Source: DATELY01 sp035276085 (GTDB lineage: Bacteria > Pseudomonadota > Gammaproteobacteria > Steroidobacterales > Steroidobacteraceae). Taken from it: a DNA stretch of 64,000 bases. The notes below the pieces were generated by a model, which had not been told where the DNA came from, did not search any database, and was given only the letters and a program-made list of their open reading frames with translations. Positions 16,985 to 26,165 of this stretch are shown one piece after another; positions within the stretch are counted from its first letter, which is position 1; each line of letters begins with the position of its first letter. Made by a program: the position numbers and the translations under genes. Location: positions 54,595-118,594 of the forward strand of contig DATELY010000024.1 in NCBI GenBank assembly GCA_035276085.1, given 5' to 3'.

Positions 16985-17238
16985 CGCTAGATCTCCGGCT
17001 CGAGGCCGTCATCGGGACTTATCGAGCAATTCGTAGTCAAACGAGGGGCGCGATTATACAGACGCGCTCTCTACCGTACAGTCGCGCGGCGAGGCCATTT
17101 CAAAGCCTCACCGCCGCACGACTCATGCTCTACACTACGGCCCCATTGCGGCGTCAGACGCTCGCGCACGCCGCAGGTCGTGCAGGCAGTCAGGTTGCCT
17201 GCGAACACAACTACGCTAGCCAGGCATCCAGGGGCCCG
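16985..17238. other. Divergent dksA/smc intergenic region
   Basis: Holds the dksA promoter (17053-17081), a 7-bp hairpin GCAGGCA/TGCCTGC at 17182-17202 in the smc leader, and TGCTCTACACT at 17128-17136 as a weak smc -10 candidate. Confidence 0.4.
17053..17081 (-). promoter_or_regulatory. Probable dksA promoter
   Basis: On the minus strand TATAAT (17058 down to 17053), with CTGTAC about 17 bp upstream as a weak -35. It predicts a leader of about 60 nt before the dksA ATG at 16984. Confidence 0.55.
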
Positions 17239-20200
17239 ATGCGACTCAACAAAGTCAAGCTCGCCGGATTCAAGTCGTTCGTCGATCCCACGGCGGTCAA
17301 CCTTCCCAGCAATCTCACCGGTGTCGTCGGGCCCAACGGCTGCGGCAAATCGAACATCATCGATGCCGTCCGCTGGGTCATGGGGGAAATCTCCGCCAAA
17401 CATCTGCGCGGCGACTCCATGGCCGACGTGGTGTTCAATGGTTCGAGCTCGCGCAAGCCGGTGGGCACGGCCTCCGTCGAGTTGGTGTTCGACAACTCGG
17501 ACGGTCAGCTTGCCGGCCAGTATGCCAACTACGCCGAGGTATCCCTCAAGCGCGTGGTGTCCCGCGACGGTACTTCAGCCTATTTCCTGAACGGCACGCG
17601 CTGCCGTCGCAAGGACATCACGCAACTGTTCCTCGGGACGGGGCTGGGCTCGCGCAGCTACGCGATCATCGAGCAGGGCATGATCTCGCGCGTGATCGAG
17701 GCGCGTCCGGAAGAGCTGCGCGGCTTCATCGAAGAAGCGGCCGGCATTTCCAAGTACAAAGAGCGGCGCCGCGAGACCGAGAATCGCATTTCCCATACGC
17801 GCGAGAACCTCGAGCGCCTCACCGACGTGCGCGAGGAAGTCGAGAAGCAACTCCGACATCTGCAGCGTCAGGCTGCCACGGCACGGCGCTATCAGGCGCT
17901 CAAGCAGGACGAGCGCACGCTCGCGGCCGAGCTGTTGGCGCTGCGTCTGCGGGATATCGAAGCCGAATCCTCGGAGCGTGCCGCGCGCAACAGTGAGCGC
18001 GAAACGCAATTGCAGGCGGCCATTGCCGACTTGCGTGCCACCGAAGCGGCCATCGAAACCGCCCGTGAGTCGTTCACCGATCGCTCCGAAGCGCTCAACC
18101 AAGTGCAGGCGCGTTACTACCAGGTCGGTGCGGAAATCTCGCGCGCGGAGCAGTCCATTCAGCACGCGCGTGAGCTGCGTCAGCGCCAGCGGCAGGATCT
18201 GGATCAAGTCGAGCGCGGCTTGACCGATGCCGATCAGCATCTCACCCGCGATCAGGCGCAGATCGATGAACTGCGGGCAGAGCTCGAACAGTTGGAGCCA
18301 CAGCTACAAACGGCGCGCGCTCAGTCCGAGCAATCCGCCGTGGCACTCGAGCAGGCCGAAGAGGCCATGCAGTCGTGGCAGGAGAGCTGGGAGGACTTCA
18401 ATCGTTCGGCGCGTGCGGCGAGCGAAAAAACGGAAGTCGAGAAGGCGCGTATCGAGCAGCTGGAACATCAGCTGCGGCGTGCGCAGGCACAACGCGAGCG
18501 CCTGACGCTGGAGCGCGAGCATCTCGCGCCCGACGATCTGCGCGTGCGCATCGACGAATTGGGCTTGGCGCATGCCGAGGTCGAGCAGCAGGGACAGACT
18601 GCTGCCGAGCGTCTCGAAACGATCGCGGGCGAGTATCAACGCGAGCGGGAACGCGAGCGCGAACTGGGCGAGAGCCTCGATCGCAGCCGGCGCGAGCTGC
18701 AGGAAGCGCATGGCCGCCTGATGTCGCTCGAAGCGTTGCAGCAGGCTGCGCTGGGATTGGCGCAAAGCAAGGTGACCGCGTGGCTCGCGGCGAATGAGCT
18801 GGCCCAGCAACCGCGGCTCGCGCAACAGTTGAATGTCGATTCGGGCTGGGAACGTGCCGTTGAAACGGTCCTGGGTTCTTATCTGGAAGCCGTGTGCGTC
18901 GAGCAGCTGGACGACATCGCGGCGCGCCTCGACAGCCTCGAAGCGGGCAGCGTGACATTGATGACACGATCGGGCACGACATCGGCAACAGCCGGCGATC
19001 GCCTGCTCGCTCATGTGCGCGGTCCGGCTGGTGTCGCTGACCTCATGAACGGCATCATCGCCGTGGACACACTCCAGCAGGCATTGGCTCGACGCCAGGC
19101 TCTCGCCGTGGGTGAGAGCCTGATCACTCGCGACGGCGTCTGGATCGGGCGCGATTGGTTGCGCGTGAGTCGCGATCAGGACGTCCATGCAGGCGTGATC
19201 AGTCGCGAGCAGGAAATGCGCACGCTGCGGCAGGATCTTGAAGCGGCGCAGGCTCGCAAGGATGAACTGGAAGCGCAGCTCGCATCGACACGCGACCGCG
19301 TGCGCGAGTTGGAACAGCAGCGCGACGCTTCGCAAGCAGACGTCAACCGGCTGCATCGCCAACACACCGAAAGCAACGCTCAGCTCAATGCGTTGCGTAC
19401 GAAGGCGGATCAGACGGCCGAGCGTCTCGCGCAATTGACCGCCGAGCTGGACGAGCTGAATGCGGACACCGAGCGTCTCCAAGAGAGCCTGCAAGTGGCG
19501 CGCGGACGCTTGCAGGAAGGCCTCGATGAGATGCATGCCTTCGAAGAGCAGCGGCATGAGCTGGAAACCCAACGCGAGAATCTGCGCCAGCAGTTGAGCT
19601 TCAGCCGCTCGCAGGCGCAATCCGACCGCGATCGGGCTCAGCAACTCGCCCTGCAACTGGAATCTCGACGCTCCACATTGGCCTCCGTGACCGCTGGCCT
19701 GGATCGTCTCAGATCGCAACTCGCCCAGTTTCAATCGCGGCGGACCGAGTTGCAGCAGCAACTGGATGTGGGCGCCGAACCCTTGCAGATGCTCGAGCAG
19801 ACACTCGAGGAAGCCTTGCAACGCCGAATGGGTGTGGAGCAGGAGCTGTCGCAGGCACGCTCGACCCTCGAAGAAGCCGAATCGCAGATGCGTGAGCTCG
19901 ATCATCGTCGGCTGGCGGAGGAGGGGCGCATGGAAGAGGCGCGCTCGCACCTCGAGCAGGCACGCCTTGCGATTCAGGAGCTGAAAGTCCGGGCGGAGTC
20001 GCTCACCGATCAGTTCCGCGCCACTCAGTTCGATCTCGAGACGGTGCGGCAGCAACTCACTGCGGAGGCTCAGGTGCCCGCGTGGGAGCAGTCGCTCGCC
20101 GAAGTGACGCAGAAGGTCGAACGCCTGGGTCAGGTGAATCTCGCGGCCATCGACGAGTTCAAGGAACAGTCCGAGCGCAAGGAATACCTCGATCGGCAGT

Positions 20201-20742
20201 TCAAGGATCTCACCGACGCCTTGGAGACCTTGGATGCCGCGATCCGCAAGATCGATCGGGAGACCCGCTCACGCTTCCAGGACACGTTCGATCGCATCAA
20301 CGCCGGCTTGAAGGAACGCTTCCCGCGATTGTTCGGTGGTGGCCATGCCTACCTCGAGCTTGCGGGCGAGGACGTTCTGTCCGCGGGCGTTTCGATCATG
20401 GCGCGCCCACCGGGCAAGCGGAACAGCACGATCAATCAGCTGTCCGGCGGTGAGAAGGCGCTGACCGCCGTGGCGCTGGTGTTCTCCATTTTCGAATTGA
20501 CCCCGGCACCGTTCTGTCTGCTGGACGAAGTGGACGCGCCGCTCGACGATCACAACGTCGGTCGGTTCTGCGAGACCGTTCGCGAGATGAGTCAGCGCGT
20601 ACAGTTCATCTTCATCACGCACAACAAGACCACGATGGAGCTGGCCTCGCAGCTCATCGGCGTGACGATGCATGAGCCTGGTGTGTCGCGGCTCGTCGCG
20701 GTGGACGTCGATGCAGCGGTGCGAATGGCTGCAATGGGTTGA
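17239..20742 (+). CDS. smc: Chromosome partition protein SMC
   Basis: 1167 residues. The N-terminal ATPase half is MRLNKVKLAGFKSFVDPT with Walker A GPNGCGKSN; long coiled coils (rich in Gln, Glu, Arg) run either side of a hinge around residues 510-640 (GSYLEAVCVEQLDDIAARL); the C-terminal half has signature LSGGEKALTAVALVFS and Walker B PFCLLDEVDAPLDD. SMC condenses and segregates the chromosome with ScpA and ScpB, both encoded at 28.2-30.0 kb here, so this organism uses SMC-ScpAB. The ATG at 17239 is the conserved start; the open frame upstream runs through promoter sequence. Confidence 0.97.
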   Translation: MRLNKVKLAGFKSFVDPTAVNLPSNLTGVVGPNGCGKSNIIDAVRWVMGEISAKHLRGDSMADVVFNGSSSRKPVGTASVELVFDNSDGQLAGQYANYAEVSLKRVVSRDGTSAYFLNGTRCRRKDITQLFLGTGLGSRSYAIIEQGMISRVIEARPEELRGFIEEAAGISKYKERRRETENRISHTRENLERLTDVREEVEKQLRHLQRQAATARRYQALKQDERTLAAELLALRLRDIEAESSERAARNSERETQLQAAIADLRATEAAIETARESFTDRSEALNQVQARYYQVGAEISRAEQSIQHARELRQRQRQDLDQVERGLTDADQHLTRDQAQIDELRAELEQLEPQLQTARAQSEQSAVALEQAEEAMQSWQESWEDFNRSARAASEKTEVEKARIEQLEHQLRRAQAQRERLTLEREHLAPDDLRVRIDELGLAHAEVEQQGQTAAERLETIAGEYQRERERERELGESLDRSRRELQEAHGRLMSLEALQQAALGLAQSKVTAWLAANELAQQPRLAQQLNVDSGWERAVETVLGSYLEAVCVEQLDDIAARLDSLEAGSVTLMTRSGTTSATAGDRLLAHVRGPAGVADLMNGIIAVDTLQQALARRQALAVGESLITRDGVWIGRDWLRVSRDQDVHAGVISREQEMRTLRQDLEAAQARKDELEAQLASTRDRVRELEQQRDASQADVNRLHRQHTESNAQLNALRTKADQTAERLAQLTAELDELNADTERLQESLQVARGRLQEGLDEMHAFEEQRHELETQRENLRQQLSFSRSQAQSDRDRAQQLALQLESRRSTLASVTAGLDRLRSQLAQFQSRRTELQQQLDVGAEPLQMLEQTLEEALQRRMGVEQELSQARSTLEEAESQMRELDHRRLAEEGRMEEARSHLEQARLAIQELKVRAESLTDQFRATQFDLETVRQQLTAEAQVPAWEQSLAEVTQKVERLGQVNLAAIDEFKEQSERKEYLDRQFKDLTDALETLDAAIRKIDRETRSRFQDTFDRINAGLKERFPRLFGGGHAYLELAGEDVLSAGVSIMARPPGKRNSTINQLSGGEKALTAVALVFSIFELTPAPFCLLDEVDAPLDDHNVGRFCETVREMSQRVQFIFITHNKTTMELASQLIGVTMHEPGVSRLVAVDVDAAVRMAAMG

Positions 20743-20747
20743 CGCTC

Positions 20748-21656
20748 ATGCCCGAGCTACGCTGGATTTTGATCGTCGCAGGATTGCTGATCCTGCTGGC
20801 CGTGTACTGGTGGGGACGGAGAGTCACGCCACGGGCGGAAGACAAGGAAACGATCGTGCGCTCACGGGCCGAGCCGCTCATCTCCAATGCGGCGCTCGAG
20901 CCGCTGGCGCCGGATCCCTACATCAACGAAGCATTCTCGATCGATCCGGATCTCAAGAGCGAAGCGCCTGCGTTTGCGACCGACCCTCCAGTCCACGATC
21001 TTCCGGACATCGATGAACCGGCCAGTGAAGAGCAGAGTCGCCGTGAACCGATGTTCCAGGAGGACCCGGAGGTCGTCATCGACGTAGACGACGAGCCCAC
21101 GATTACGCCAGCCGAGGCTGCATCGCCGTCAGCCGAAGTCGAAGCGCCTGCGGCCGAAAGTGAAGCTCCCGCACCGGCTCCGACGACACGACGTCCACGC
21201 ACACCGACGCCGCGAAAGATCCTCGTTCTGCGACTGGCAGCCGGACCGGCCCGCATCCCCGGCGACAAGTTGCGCGCCGCCTTCGCGGCTCAAGGCATGA
21301 CGTTCGGCAAGTACGAGATCTTTCATCACATTCACCCGAGCGGCGAAACGCTGTTCAGCGCGGCCAGCATGGTGGAGCCCGGATCGTTCGATCTGGCGCG
21401 GATGGACTCCACGCCGTTTCCGGGCGTGACCTTGTTCGCCCAGTTGCCGAGCTGCATCTCCGGCCAGGAGGTTCTCGAGGAGCTGCTGCGTAACGCCAAG
21501 GAGCTGCAGGGAGCCGTCGGCGGCACGCTGCAGGATGAGCGCGGCGGCTTGCTCAATTCACCTCGCATCCAGCGCTTGCGGGATGAAGTGGACGACTTCG
21601 AGCAGCTGTGTAGTACGCACGAGAAGGAGCTTGCTGAAACGCAGGCCGCGCGTTGA
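20748..21656 (+). CDS. zipA: Cell division protein ZipA
   Basis: 302 residues. An N-terminal membrane anchor (MPELRWILIVAGLLILLAVYWWGRR) is followed by a Pro/Glu/Ala-rich linker (about 35-160) and the FtsZ-binding domain: KILVLRLAAGPARIPGDKLRAAFAAQGMTFGKYEIFHHIHPSGETLFSAASMVEPGSFDL. It tethers FtsZ rings to the inner membrane. The start overlaps the end of smc by a few bases of spacing, and ligA follows; smc-zipA-ligA is a conserved gammaproteobacterial order. The ATG at 20748 is preferred to a TTG at 20739. Confidence 0.94.
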   Translation: MPELRWILIVAGLLILLAVYWWGRRVTPRAEDKETIVRSRAEPLISNAALEPLAPDPYINEAFSIDPDLKSEAPAFATDPPVHDLPDIDEPASEEQSRREPMFQEDPEVVIDVDDEPTITPAEAASPSAEVEAPAAESEAPAPAPTTRRPRTPTPRKILVLRLAAGPARIPGDKLRAAFAAQGMTFGKYEIFHHIHPSGETLFSAASMVEPGSFDLARMDSTPFPGVTLFAQLPSCISGQEVLEELLRNAKELQGAVGGTLQDERGGLLNSPRIQRLRDEVDDFEQLCSTHEKELAETQAAR

Positions 21657-21694
21657 GCCGAGCGCCTGGGATTCCGTTCCATCGATAAGCCACC

Positions 21695-23722
21695 GTGTCC
21701 CGCGCAGCCTTTTCCAAAGCTGAAGCTCGAGTGCTGAAACTGCGCGAGCAGATCGAGCACCACAACTATCGCTACTACGTCCTCGACGATCCCGAAGTCG
21801 CGGACGCCGCATACGATCGCCTGCTGAAGGAACTGCAGGCGCTCGAAGCCGAACATCCCGCGCTCATGTCGCCTGAGTCGCCGACGCAACGCGTTGGCGC
21901 AGCGCCCGTGGGAGCGCTGGCGACCGTCGTGCATCGCTCCCCAATGCTGTCGTTGGATAACGCCTTCAGCGACGAGGACATCATCGACTTCGATCGCCGT
22001 GTCCGGGAACGCCTGGATACCGCTGCGGATGTCGAGTACTCCGCCGAACCGAAGCTCGATGGCCTCGCGGTGAGCTTCCGGTACGAGAAGGGCCGTCTCG
22101 TGCAAGCGGCGACGCGTGGCGATGGCATGCGCGGCGAGGACGTGACTCACAACGTGCGCACGGTGAAAGCAGTGCCGTTACAGCTGCGCGGCAAGTCGCC
22201 CGCCGTCCTCGAAGTGCGCGGCGAGATTTTCATGACGCTGGCGGGTTTCAAGGCGATGAACGCGCGCGCGCTCGAACGCGGTGAGCGGCTGTTCGTCAAT
22301 CCGCGCAACGCGGCCTCGGGGAGTCTGCGGCAGCTCGATCCGCGCGTGACCGCGAGCAAACCGCTCGATGTGTTCTTCTACAGTCTCGCCGAGCTCGATG
22401 GCGCCGGCATGCCGCGGCGTCACAGCGAGTCGCTGGCGCTGCTGCGGGAATGGGGTTTGAAGGTGTCGCCAATGGTCAAGGTAGTGACCGGCGCGGAAGG
22501 CTGTCTGCAGTACTACCGCGAGGTGGGCGAGCGCCGGCCGCAACTGCCCTATGAAATCGACGGCGTCGTCTACAAAGTGGACCGCTTCGATCTGCAACGC
22601 GATCTCGGCTTCGTCGCGCGCGCGCCGCGCTGGGCCTGCGCGCACAAGTTTCCGGCGCAGGAAGCGACGACGACGGTGAAGGATGTGGAGTTCCAGGTCG
22701 GACGGACGGGCGCGCTCACGCCCGTGGCGCGTCTGGAGCCGGTGTTCGTCGGCGGTGTGACCGTCAGCAACGCCACGCTTCACAACATGGATGAGGTGGA
22801 ACGCAAGGATGTGCGCATCGGCGATACGGTCGTCATCCGCCGTGCAGGCGATGTCATCCCCGAAGTCGTCAAAGTGGTCGAGGGCCAACGTCCCAGGAAT
22901 GCCCGCCGCGTGAAGTTGCCGGCGACGTGTCCCGTCTGTGGCAGTCCGGTGGAGCGCAGCGAAGAGCAAGCCGTTGCGCGCTGTACGGCGGGCTTCTCTT
23001 GTCCGGCACAGCGACGCGAAGCGCTGCGACACTTCGCTTCGCGCCGGGCCATGGACATCGAAGGTCTGGGCAGCAAGCTCATCGATCAGCTCGTCGACAG
23101 CGATCGATTGCAGAGTGCCGCGGATATCTACGAGCTCACGGCGCAAGAACTCGCCGAGCTCGAGCGACTGGGTGAGAAGTCCGCAACGAAGCTGATCGCG
23201 GCCATCGAGCGCAGCAAGACCACCACGCTGCCGCGCTTCCTGTATGCACTCGGAATCCGGGACGTGGGCGAGTCCACGTCCGCTGCGTTGGCCGAACACT
23301 TCACCTCCATCGAAGCACTTGCCGCTGCGGACGTCGAATCGATTCAAGAGACGCCCGATGTCGGCCCTGTCGTCGCACAACACGTGCACGACTTCTTTCA
23401 GAAGCGCGAAAACCGCGACGTCGTGGAGCGGTTGCAACGGCTGGGCGTGCGCTGGCCTGCGATCGCGCGCGCCGCCAAGGATGAGGGCGGACCCTTATCC
23501 GATCAGACCTTCGTGATCACGGGCACGTTGAGCAGCATGACTCGCGACGAGGCGCGCGATCGCATCGTGGCCCTCGGGGGCAAGACGAGCGAGAGCGTGT
23601 CGAAGAAGACCAGCTATCTCGTCGTGGGCGATGCACCGGGGTCGAAGTTGAAGAAGGCGGAGGCGCTGGGGGTGACGGTGCTCGATGAGGCCGCGTTTGT
23701 GAAATTGCTGGAATCGAAATGA
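21695..23722 (+). CDS. ligA: NAD-dependent DNA ligase
   Basis: 675 residues. Domain Ia (EQIEHHNYRYYVLDDPEVADAAYDRLL) is followed by the adenylation domain with the nucleophile K120 in EPKLDGLAVSF, an OB fold, a four-Cys zinc finger (CPVCGSP and CTAGFSC), helix-hairpin-helix repeats (FASRRAMDIEGLGSKLID; LPRFLYALGIRDVGE) and a C-terminal BRCT domain (GPLSDQTFVITGTLSSMTRDEARDRI). It seals nicks in replication and repair. GTG start, 38 bp after zipA, probably the same transcript. Confidence 0.97.
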   Translation: MSRAAFSKAEARVLKLREQIEHHNYRYYVLDDPEVADAAYDRLLKELQALEAEHPALMSPESPTQRVGAAPVGALATVVHRSPMLSLDNAFSDEDIIDFDRRVRERLDTAADVEYSAEPKLDGLAVSFRYEKGRLVQAATRGDGMRGEDVTHNVRTVKAVPLQLRGKSPAVLEVRGEIFMTLAGFKAMNARALERGERLFVNPRNAASGSLRQLDPRVTASKPLDVFFYSLAELDGAGMPRRHSESLALLREWGLKVSPMVKVVTGAEGCLQYYREVGERRPQLPYEIDGVVYKVDRFDLQRDLGFVARAPRWACAHKFPAQEATTTVKDVEFQVGRTGALTPVARLEPVFVGGVTVSNATLHNMDEVERKDVRIGDTVVIRRAGDVIPEVVKVVEGQRPRNARRVKLPATCPVCGSPVERSEEQAVARCTAGFSCPAQRREALRHFASRRAMDIEGLGSKLIDQLVDSDRLQSAADIYELTAQELAELERLGEKSATKLIAAIERSKTTTLPRFLYALGIRDVGESTSAALAEHFTSIEALAAADVESIQETPDVGPVVAQHVHDFFQKRENRDVVERLQRLGVRWPAIARAAKDEGGPLSDQTFVITGTLSSMTRDEARDRIVALGGKTSESVSKKTSYLVVGDAPGSKLKKAEALGVTVLDEAAFVKLLESK

Positions 23723-23729
23723 GCTCCAC

Positions 23730-23960
23730 TCCCTCCCCTGCGAAGCGGGGGGCGAGCCGGTGCCTTTCGCAACGACACTGAATGTGTCGTTGCCCGGCGC
23801 AGCGCCAGTGCATGGATGCACTGGCCGGGGAGTGACACAGGGAAGTGGCCTTCACGACGGCTAGGGTGGGGGAGCTCGGGCTAGCATCAATGCTGACTCA
23901 GCGACCCCCATCCTGTCCTTCCCCCGCTTCGCTGCGCTACGCAAGGGAAGGGACGCTCGC
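23730..23960. repeat. Intergenic cluster of hairpins, family 2 copy
   Basis: Between convergent ligA and the PPIase gene. Contains AACGACAC/GTGTCGTT (23771-23791), CCAGTGCAT/ATGCACTGG (23805-23824) nested in CCCGG/CCGGG, and at about 23906-23960 a segment (CCCCATCCTGTCCTTCCCCC then CGC-rich words, ending GGGAAGGGACGCTCGC) almost identical to 31026-31081. No U-tract terminator is seen, although the gene ends require one or an alternative. Confidence 0.75.
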
Positions 23961-23980
23961 GATGAGAATGGTGGGTGTCG

Positions 23981-24901
23981 TTACGACGCCGGCGCCTCAG
24001 GAACTGCTCCAGGCACGGCCGCCGGTTCCGCCGCCGTCGCAGCTGGCGTCGCCGTCGCAGCCTTCTTCTTGTCCACCTTCGCGTTCTTGCGCAGCCCGGC
24101 CAGGTAATCCTGCAGGTGCTTGCGCTGAACCAGATTGCGCACCTGTTCCTTCACGTCGGCGAATGCAGGCGCCTGCCCCGAACGTGAGTCCTCCAGCAGG
24201 ATCACGTGCCAGCCGAACTGGCTCTGCACGGGTTCCTGCGTGTATTTGCCTTTCTCGAGCTTCACGACCGCATCGCTGAACGGCTTCACCATCGAGTCGA
24301 GACCGAACCACCCGAGATCGCCGCCGTTGGCCGCCGAGCCTTTGTCCGTCGACTTCTTCTCCGCGATCTTCGCGAAGTCGCCGCCGGCATTCAGATCCTT
24401 GACCACCTGATCGGCCGTGGCCTTGTCTTCCACGAGGATGTGTCGTGCCTTGTATTCTTTCGGCATCTCGGCGATGCGCGCGTCGTACTCAGGCTTCAAC
24501 TCCTCTTCCTTGACGGGGTGATCGGCCAGGTACTTCTGCAGGTGCGCATCGACCAGCACGTTGATGCGTGCGAGCGCCAGCTGATCCTTGGTCTGCGGCT
24601 GATTTGCGACGCCCGATTTCTCGGCGGCGTCGGCCGCGAGCTGCATGTTGATGAATTGATCGAGCAGCTCCTCGCGATGCTCCGGCGGAATCGGGCGATT
24701 GGTTTGCCGCTGAATCGCCGCCACGTACAGGTCGAAGATGGATTGGGTGATCGGCTTACCGTTCACCACCGCGAGGGTCGTGTTCTCCGGGTCCTTCTTT
24801 TTTCCGCTGGCGGGGACGTTGGACTTGCCGCAACCGGCGAGCGCCACGGCCACGCACACTAGTCCTATCCAGGACGTCCATACATCGAATCGCTTGCTCA
24901 T
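23981..24901 (-). CDS. Periplasmic peptidyl-prolyl isomerase lipoprotein, parvulin (PpiC/SurA type)
   Basis: 306 residues. The signal peptide ends in the lipobox VALAGCGKS, so Cys at about 24 should be lipidated. A SurA-like N-terminal helical region (LAVVNGKPITQSIFDLYVAAIQRQ...LLDQFINMQLAADAAEKSG) precedes one parvulin domain: YKARHILVEDKATADQVVKDLNAGGDFAKIAEKKSTDKGSAANGGDLGWFGLDSMVKPFSDAVVKLEKG, then VQSQFGWHVILLEDSR. The tail is Ala/Pro-rich. It folds envelope proteins. The ATG at 24901 is chosen because it starts the signal peptide. It is 10 bp after bolA in a four-gene minus-strand run. Confidence 0.9.
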   Translation of the reverse strand: MSKRFDVWTSWIGLVCVAVALAGCGKSNVPASGKKKDPENTTLAVVNGKPITQSIFDLYVAAIQRQTNRPIPPEHREELLDQFINMQLAADAAEKSGVANQPQTKDQLALARINVLVDAHLQKYLADHPVKEEELKPEYDARIAEMPKEYKARHILVEDKATADQVVKDLNAGGDFAKIAEKKSTDKGSAANGGDLGWFGLDSMVKPFSDAVVKLEKGKYTQEPVQSQFGWHVILLEDSRSGQAPAFADVKEQVRNLVQRKHLQDYLAGLRKNAKVDKKKAATATPAATAAEPAAVPGAVPEAPAS

Positions 24902-24911
24902 TGCCGTCTCG

Positions 24912-25223
24912 CTAGTTGGAGGAAGAAGAATCCGCTTCGGCGGGCGTGTTCGCCTCGATGCCGAGCGCATGAATATCAGTCTGCATGAGCGTGCCCAGCG
25001 CCCGATAGATCAGTTGATGACGTGCCACGGCGCGCAGGCCCTCGAACGCGCTCGACACGATGCGCACGCGATAGTGTCCGTGGCCGTCACGCGCCCCGGC
25101 ATGACCCGCATGCAGGTGGCTGTCATCGATCACCTGCAAAGATACGACTGGGAGCGCCGCGCGCAGTGCGGCTTCCATGCGAGCGATTCGATCCGTAGGG
25201 CAGAGTGGCGCTGGCTCGGTCAT
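24912..25223 (-). CDS. BolA family protein
   Basis: 103 residues. RIARMEAALRAALPVVSLQVIDDSHLHAGHAGARDGHGHYRVRIVSSAFEGLRAVARHQLIYRALGTLMQTDIHALGIEA is the complete BolA fold, with the H-x-G-H region and the conserved RHQLIYxAL helix. BolA proteins pair with monothiol glutaredoxins in iron-sulfur handling or act on DNA. Its ATG overlaps the stop of yciI (ATGA), indicating translational coupling. Confidence 0.92.
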   Translation of the reverse strand: MTEPAPLCPTDRIARMEAALRAALPVVSLQVIDDSHLHAGHAGARDGHGHYRVRIVSSAFEGLRAVARHQLIYRALGTLMQTDIHALGIEANTPAEADSSSSN

Positions 25224-25519
25224 GGCAGTACCTGAATGAAAGGCAGCACCTGTACGTCCGCGAACACGCCTCGAGTCGCGTACGGATCCTGTCGCGCCCA
25301 GTCCTGCGCGTCGGCAAGAGAGGCGAACTCAGCCACGATCAAGCTGCCCGTGAATCCGGCCGGGCCAGGTTCCGCCGACGCAACGGCCGGATGCGGGCCC
25401 GCGAGGACGAGTCGACCGTTGTCGCGCAACGCCTGGATGCGCTCGAGATGCGCCGGGCGCATCTGGCGACGCAGATCCGTGCTGTTGGGCACGTCGCGCC
25501 CGAAGATGGCGAACAGCAT
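25220..25519 (-). CDS. YciI-family protein
   Basis: 99 residues. MLFAIFGRDVPNSTDLRRQMRPAHLERIQALRDNGRLVLAGPHP is the YciI alpha/beta barrel with the His/Asp pair typical of the family, and SLIVAEFASLADAQDWARQDPYATRGVF follows. Family members are small, of unsettled function. The ATG at 25519 is the family start; an open frame runs further upstream but overlaps yciB. The yciB-yciI-bolA-PPIase order is common in related bacteria. Confidence 0.88.
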   Translation of the reverse strand: MLFAIFGRDVPNSTDLRRQMRPAHLERIQALRDNGRLVLAGPHPAVASAEPGPAGFTGSLIVAEFASLADAQDWARQDPYATRGVFADVQVLPFIQVLP

Positions 25520-25520
25520 G

Positions 25521-26084
25521 TCAGGGCGTGCTCCGCGAGTCCGGGGTGGATGCATCCGCAGACTGCCCTTTCGAGGCGATCCAGGCGCCTTGGGCAATGA
25601 CGAAGAGCAAGGTCAGTCCCAGCACACCGAACAACTTGAAGTTGACCCACGTCGACTCTGCAAAGTTGTACGCGACATAGAGATTGGCGGCACCCATGAC
25701 GATGAAGAAGATCACCCAACCCAGGTTCAGTCGCCGCCAGCTCGCATCGGGCAGAGTGACCTGACTGCCCAGCATGCGCTGGACGATGGGCTGCCGGCCG
25801 ATGAAATGGCTGCCGAGAAAGGCGATCGCGAAGAGCCAGTTCACCACCGTTGGCTTCCATTGGATGAACGCCTTGTCATGGACCAGCAGGGTGAGGCCGC
25901 CGAACACGAGCACGAGCGCGGCGGAAACGAGCGACATCGTGCTGATCTTCCGATGCCGGACCCATTGCACCGCGGCCTGCGCGATGACGGCCACGATGAT
26001 GACGCCCGTCGCCACGTAGATGCCCGCGAGCTTGTACGCGATGAAGAACGCGATGACCGGGAAGAAATCGAACAACAGCTGCAT
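25521..26084 (-). CDS. yciB: Inner membrane septation protein YciB (IspZ)
   Basis: 187 residues beginning MQLLFDFFPVIAFFIAYKLAGIYVATGVIIVAVIAQ, the typical N-terminus, with five hydrophobic helices and FIGRQPIVQRMLG and WRRLNLGWVIFFIVMGAANLYVAYNF blocks. It affects cell envelope and division in enterobacteria. An in-frame ATG at 26159 would add 25 polar residues; the start at 26084 matches the family but lacks a clear ribosome binding site, so the start is uncertain. Confidence 0.9.
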   Translation of the reverse strand: MQLLFDFFPVIAFFIAYKLAGIYVATGVIIVAVIAQAAVQWVRHRKISTMSLVSAALVLVFGGLTLLVHDKAFIQWKPTVVNWLFAIAFLGSHFIGRQPIVQRMLGSQVTLPDASWRRLNLGWVIFFIVMGAANLYVAYNFAESTWVNFKLFGVLGLTLLFVIAQGAWIASKGQSADASTPDSRSTP

Positions 26085-26165
26085 GGAGTGCGTCGAGGCA
26101 GCGCGTGCCTTAGGTTCCTGTGTGGGGCGCGTATCATACTGAAAAGCTTCCCCAGCCATCCGCGA

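Noticed and set aside
25236..26165. Long plus-strand frame running into yciO
   Set aside because: It is antisense to yciB and yciI; YciO begins at the ATG at 26166.
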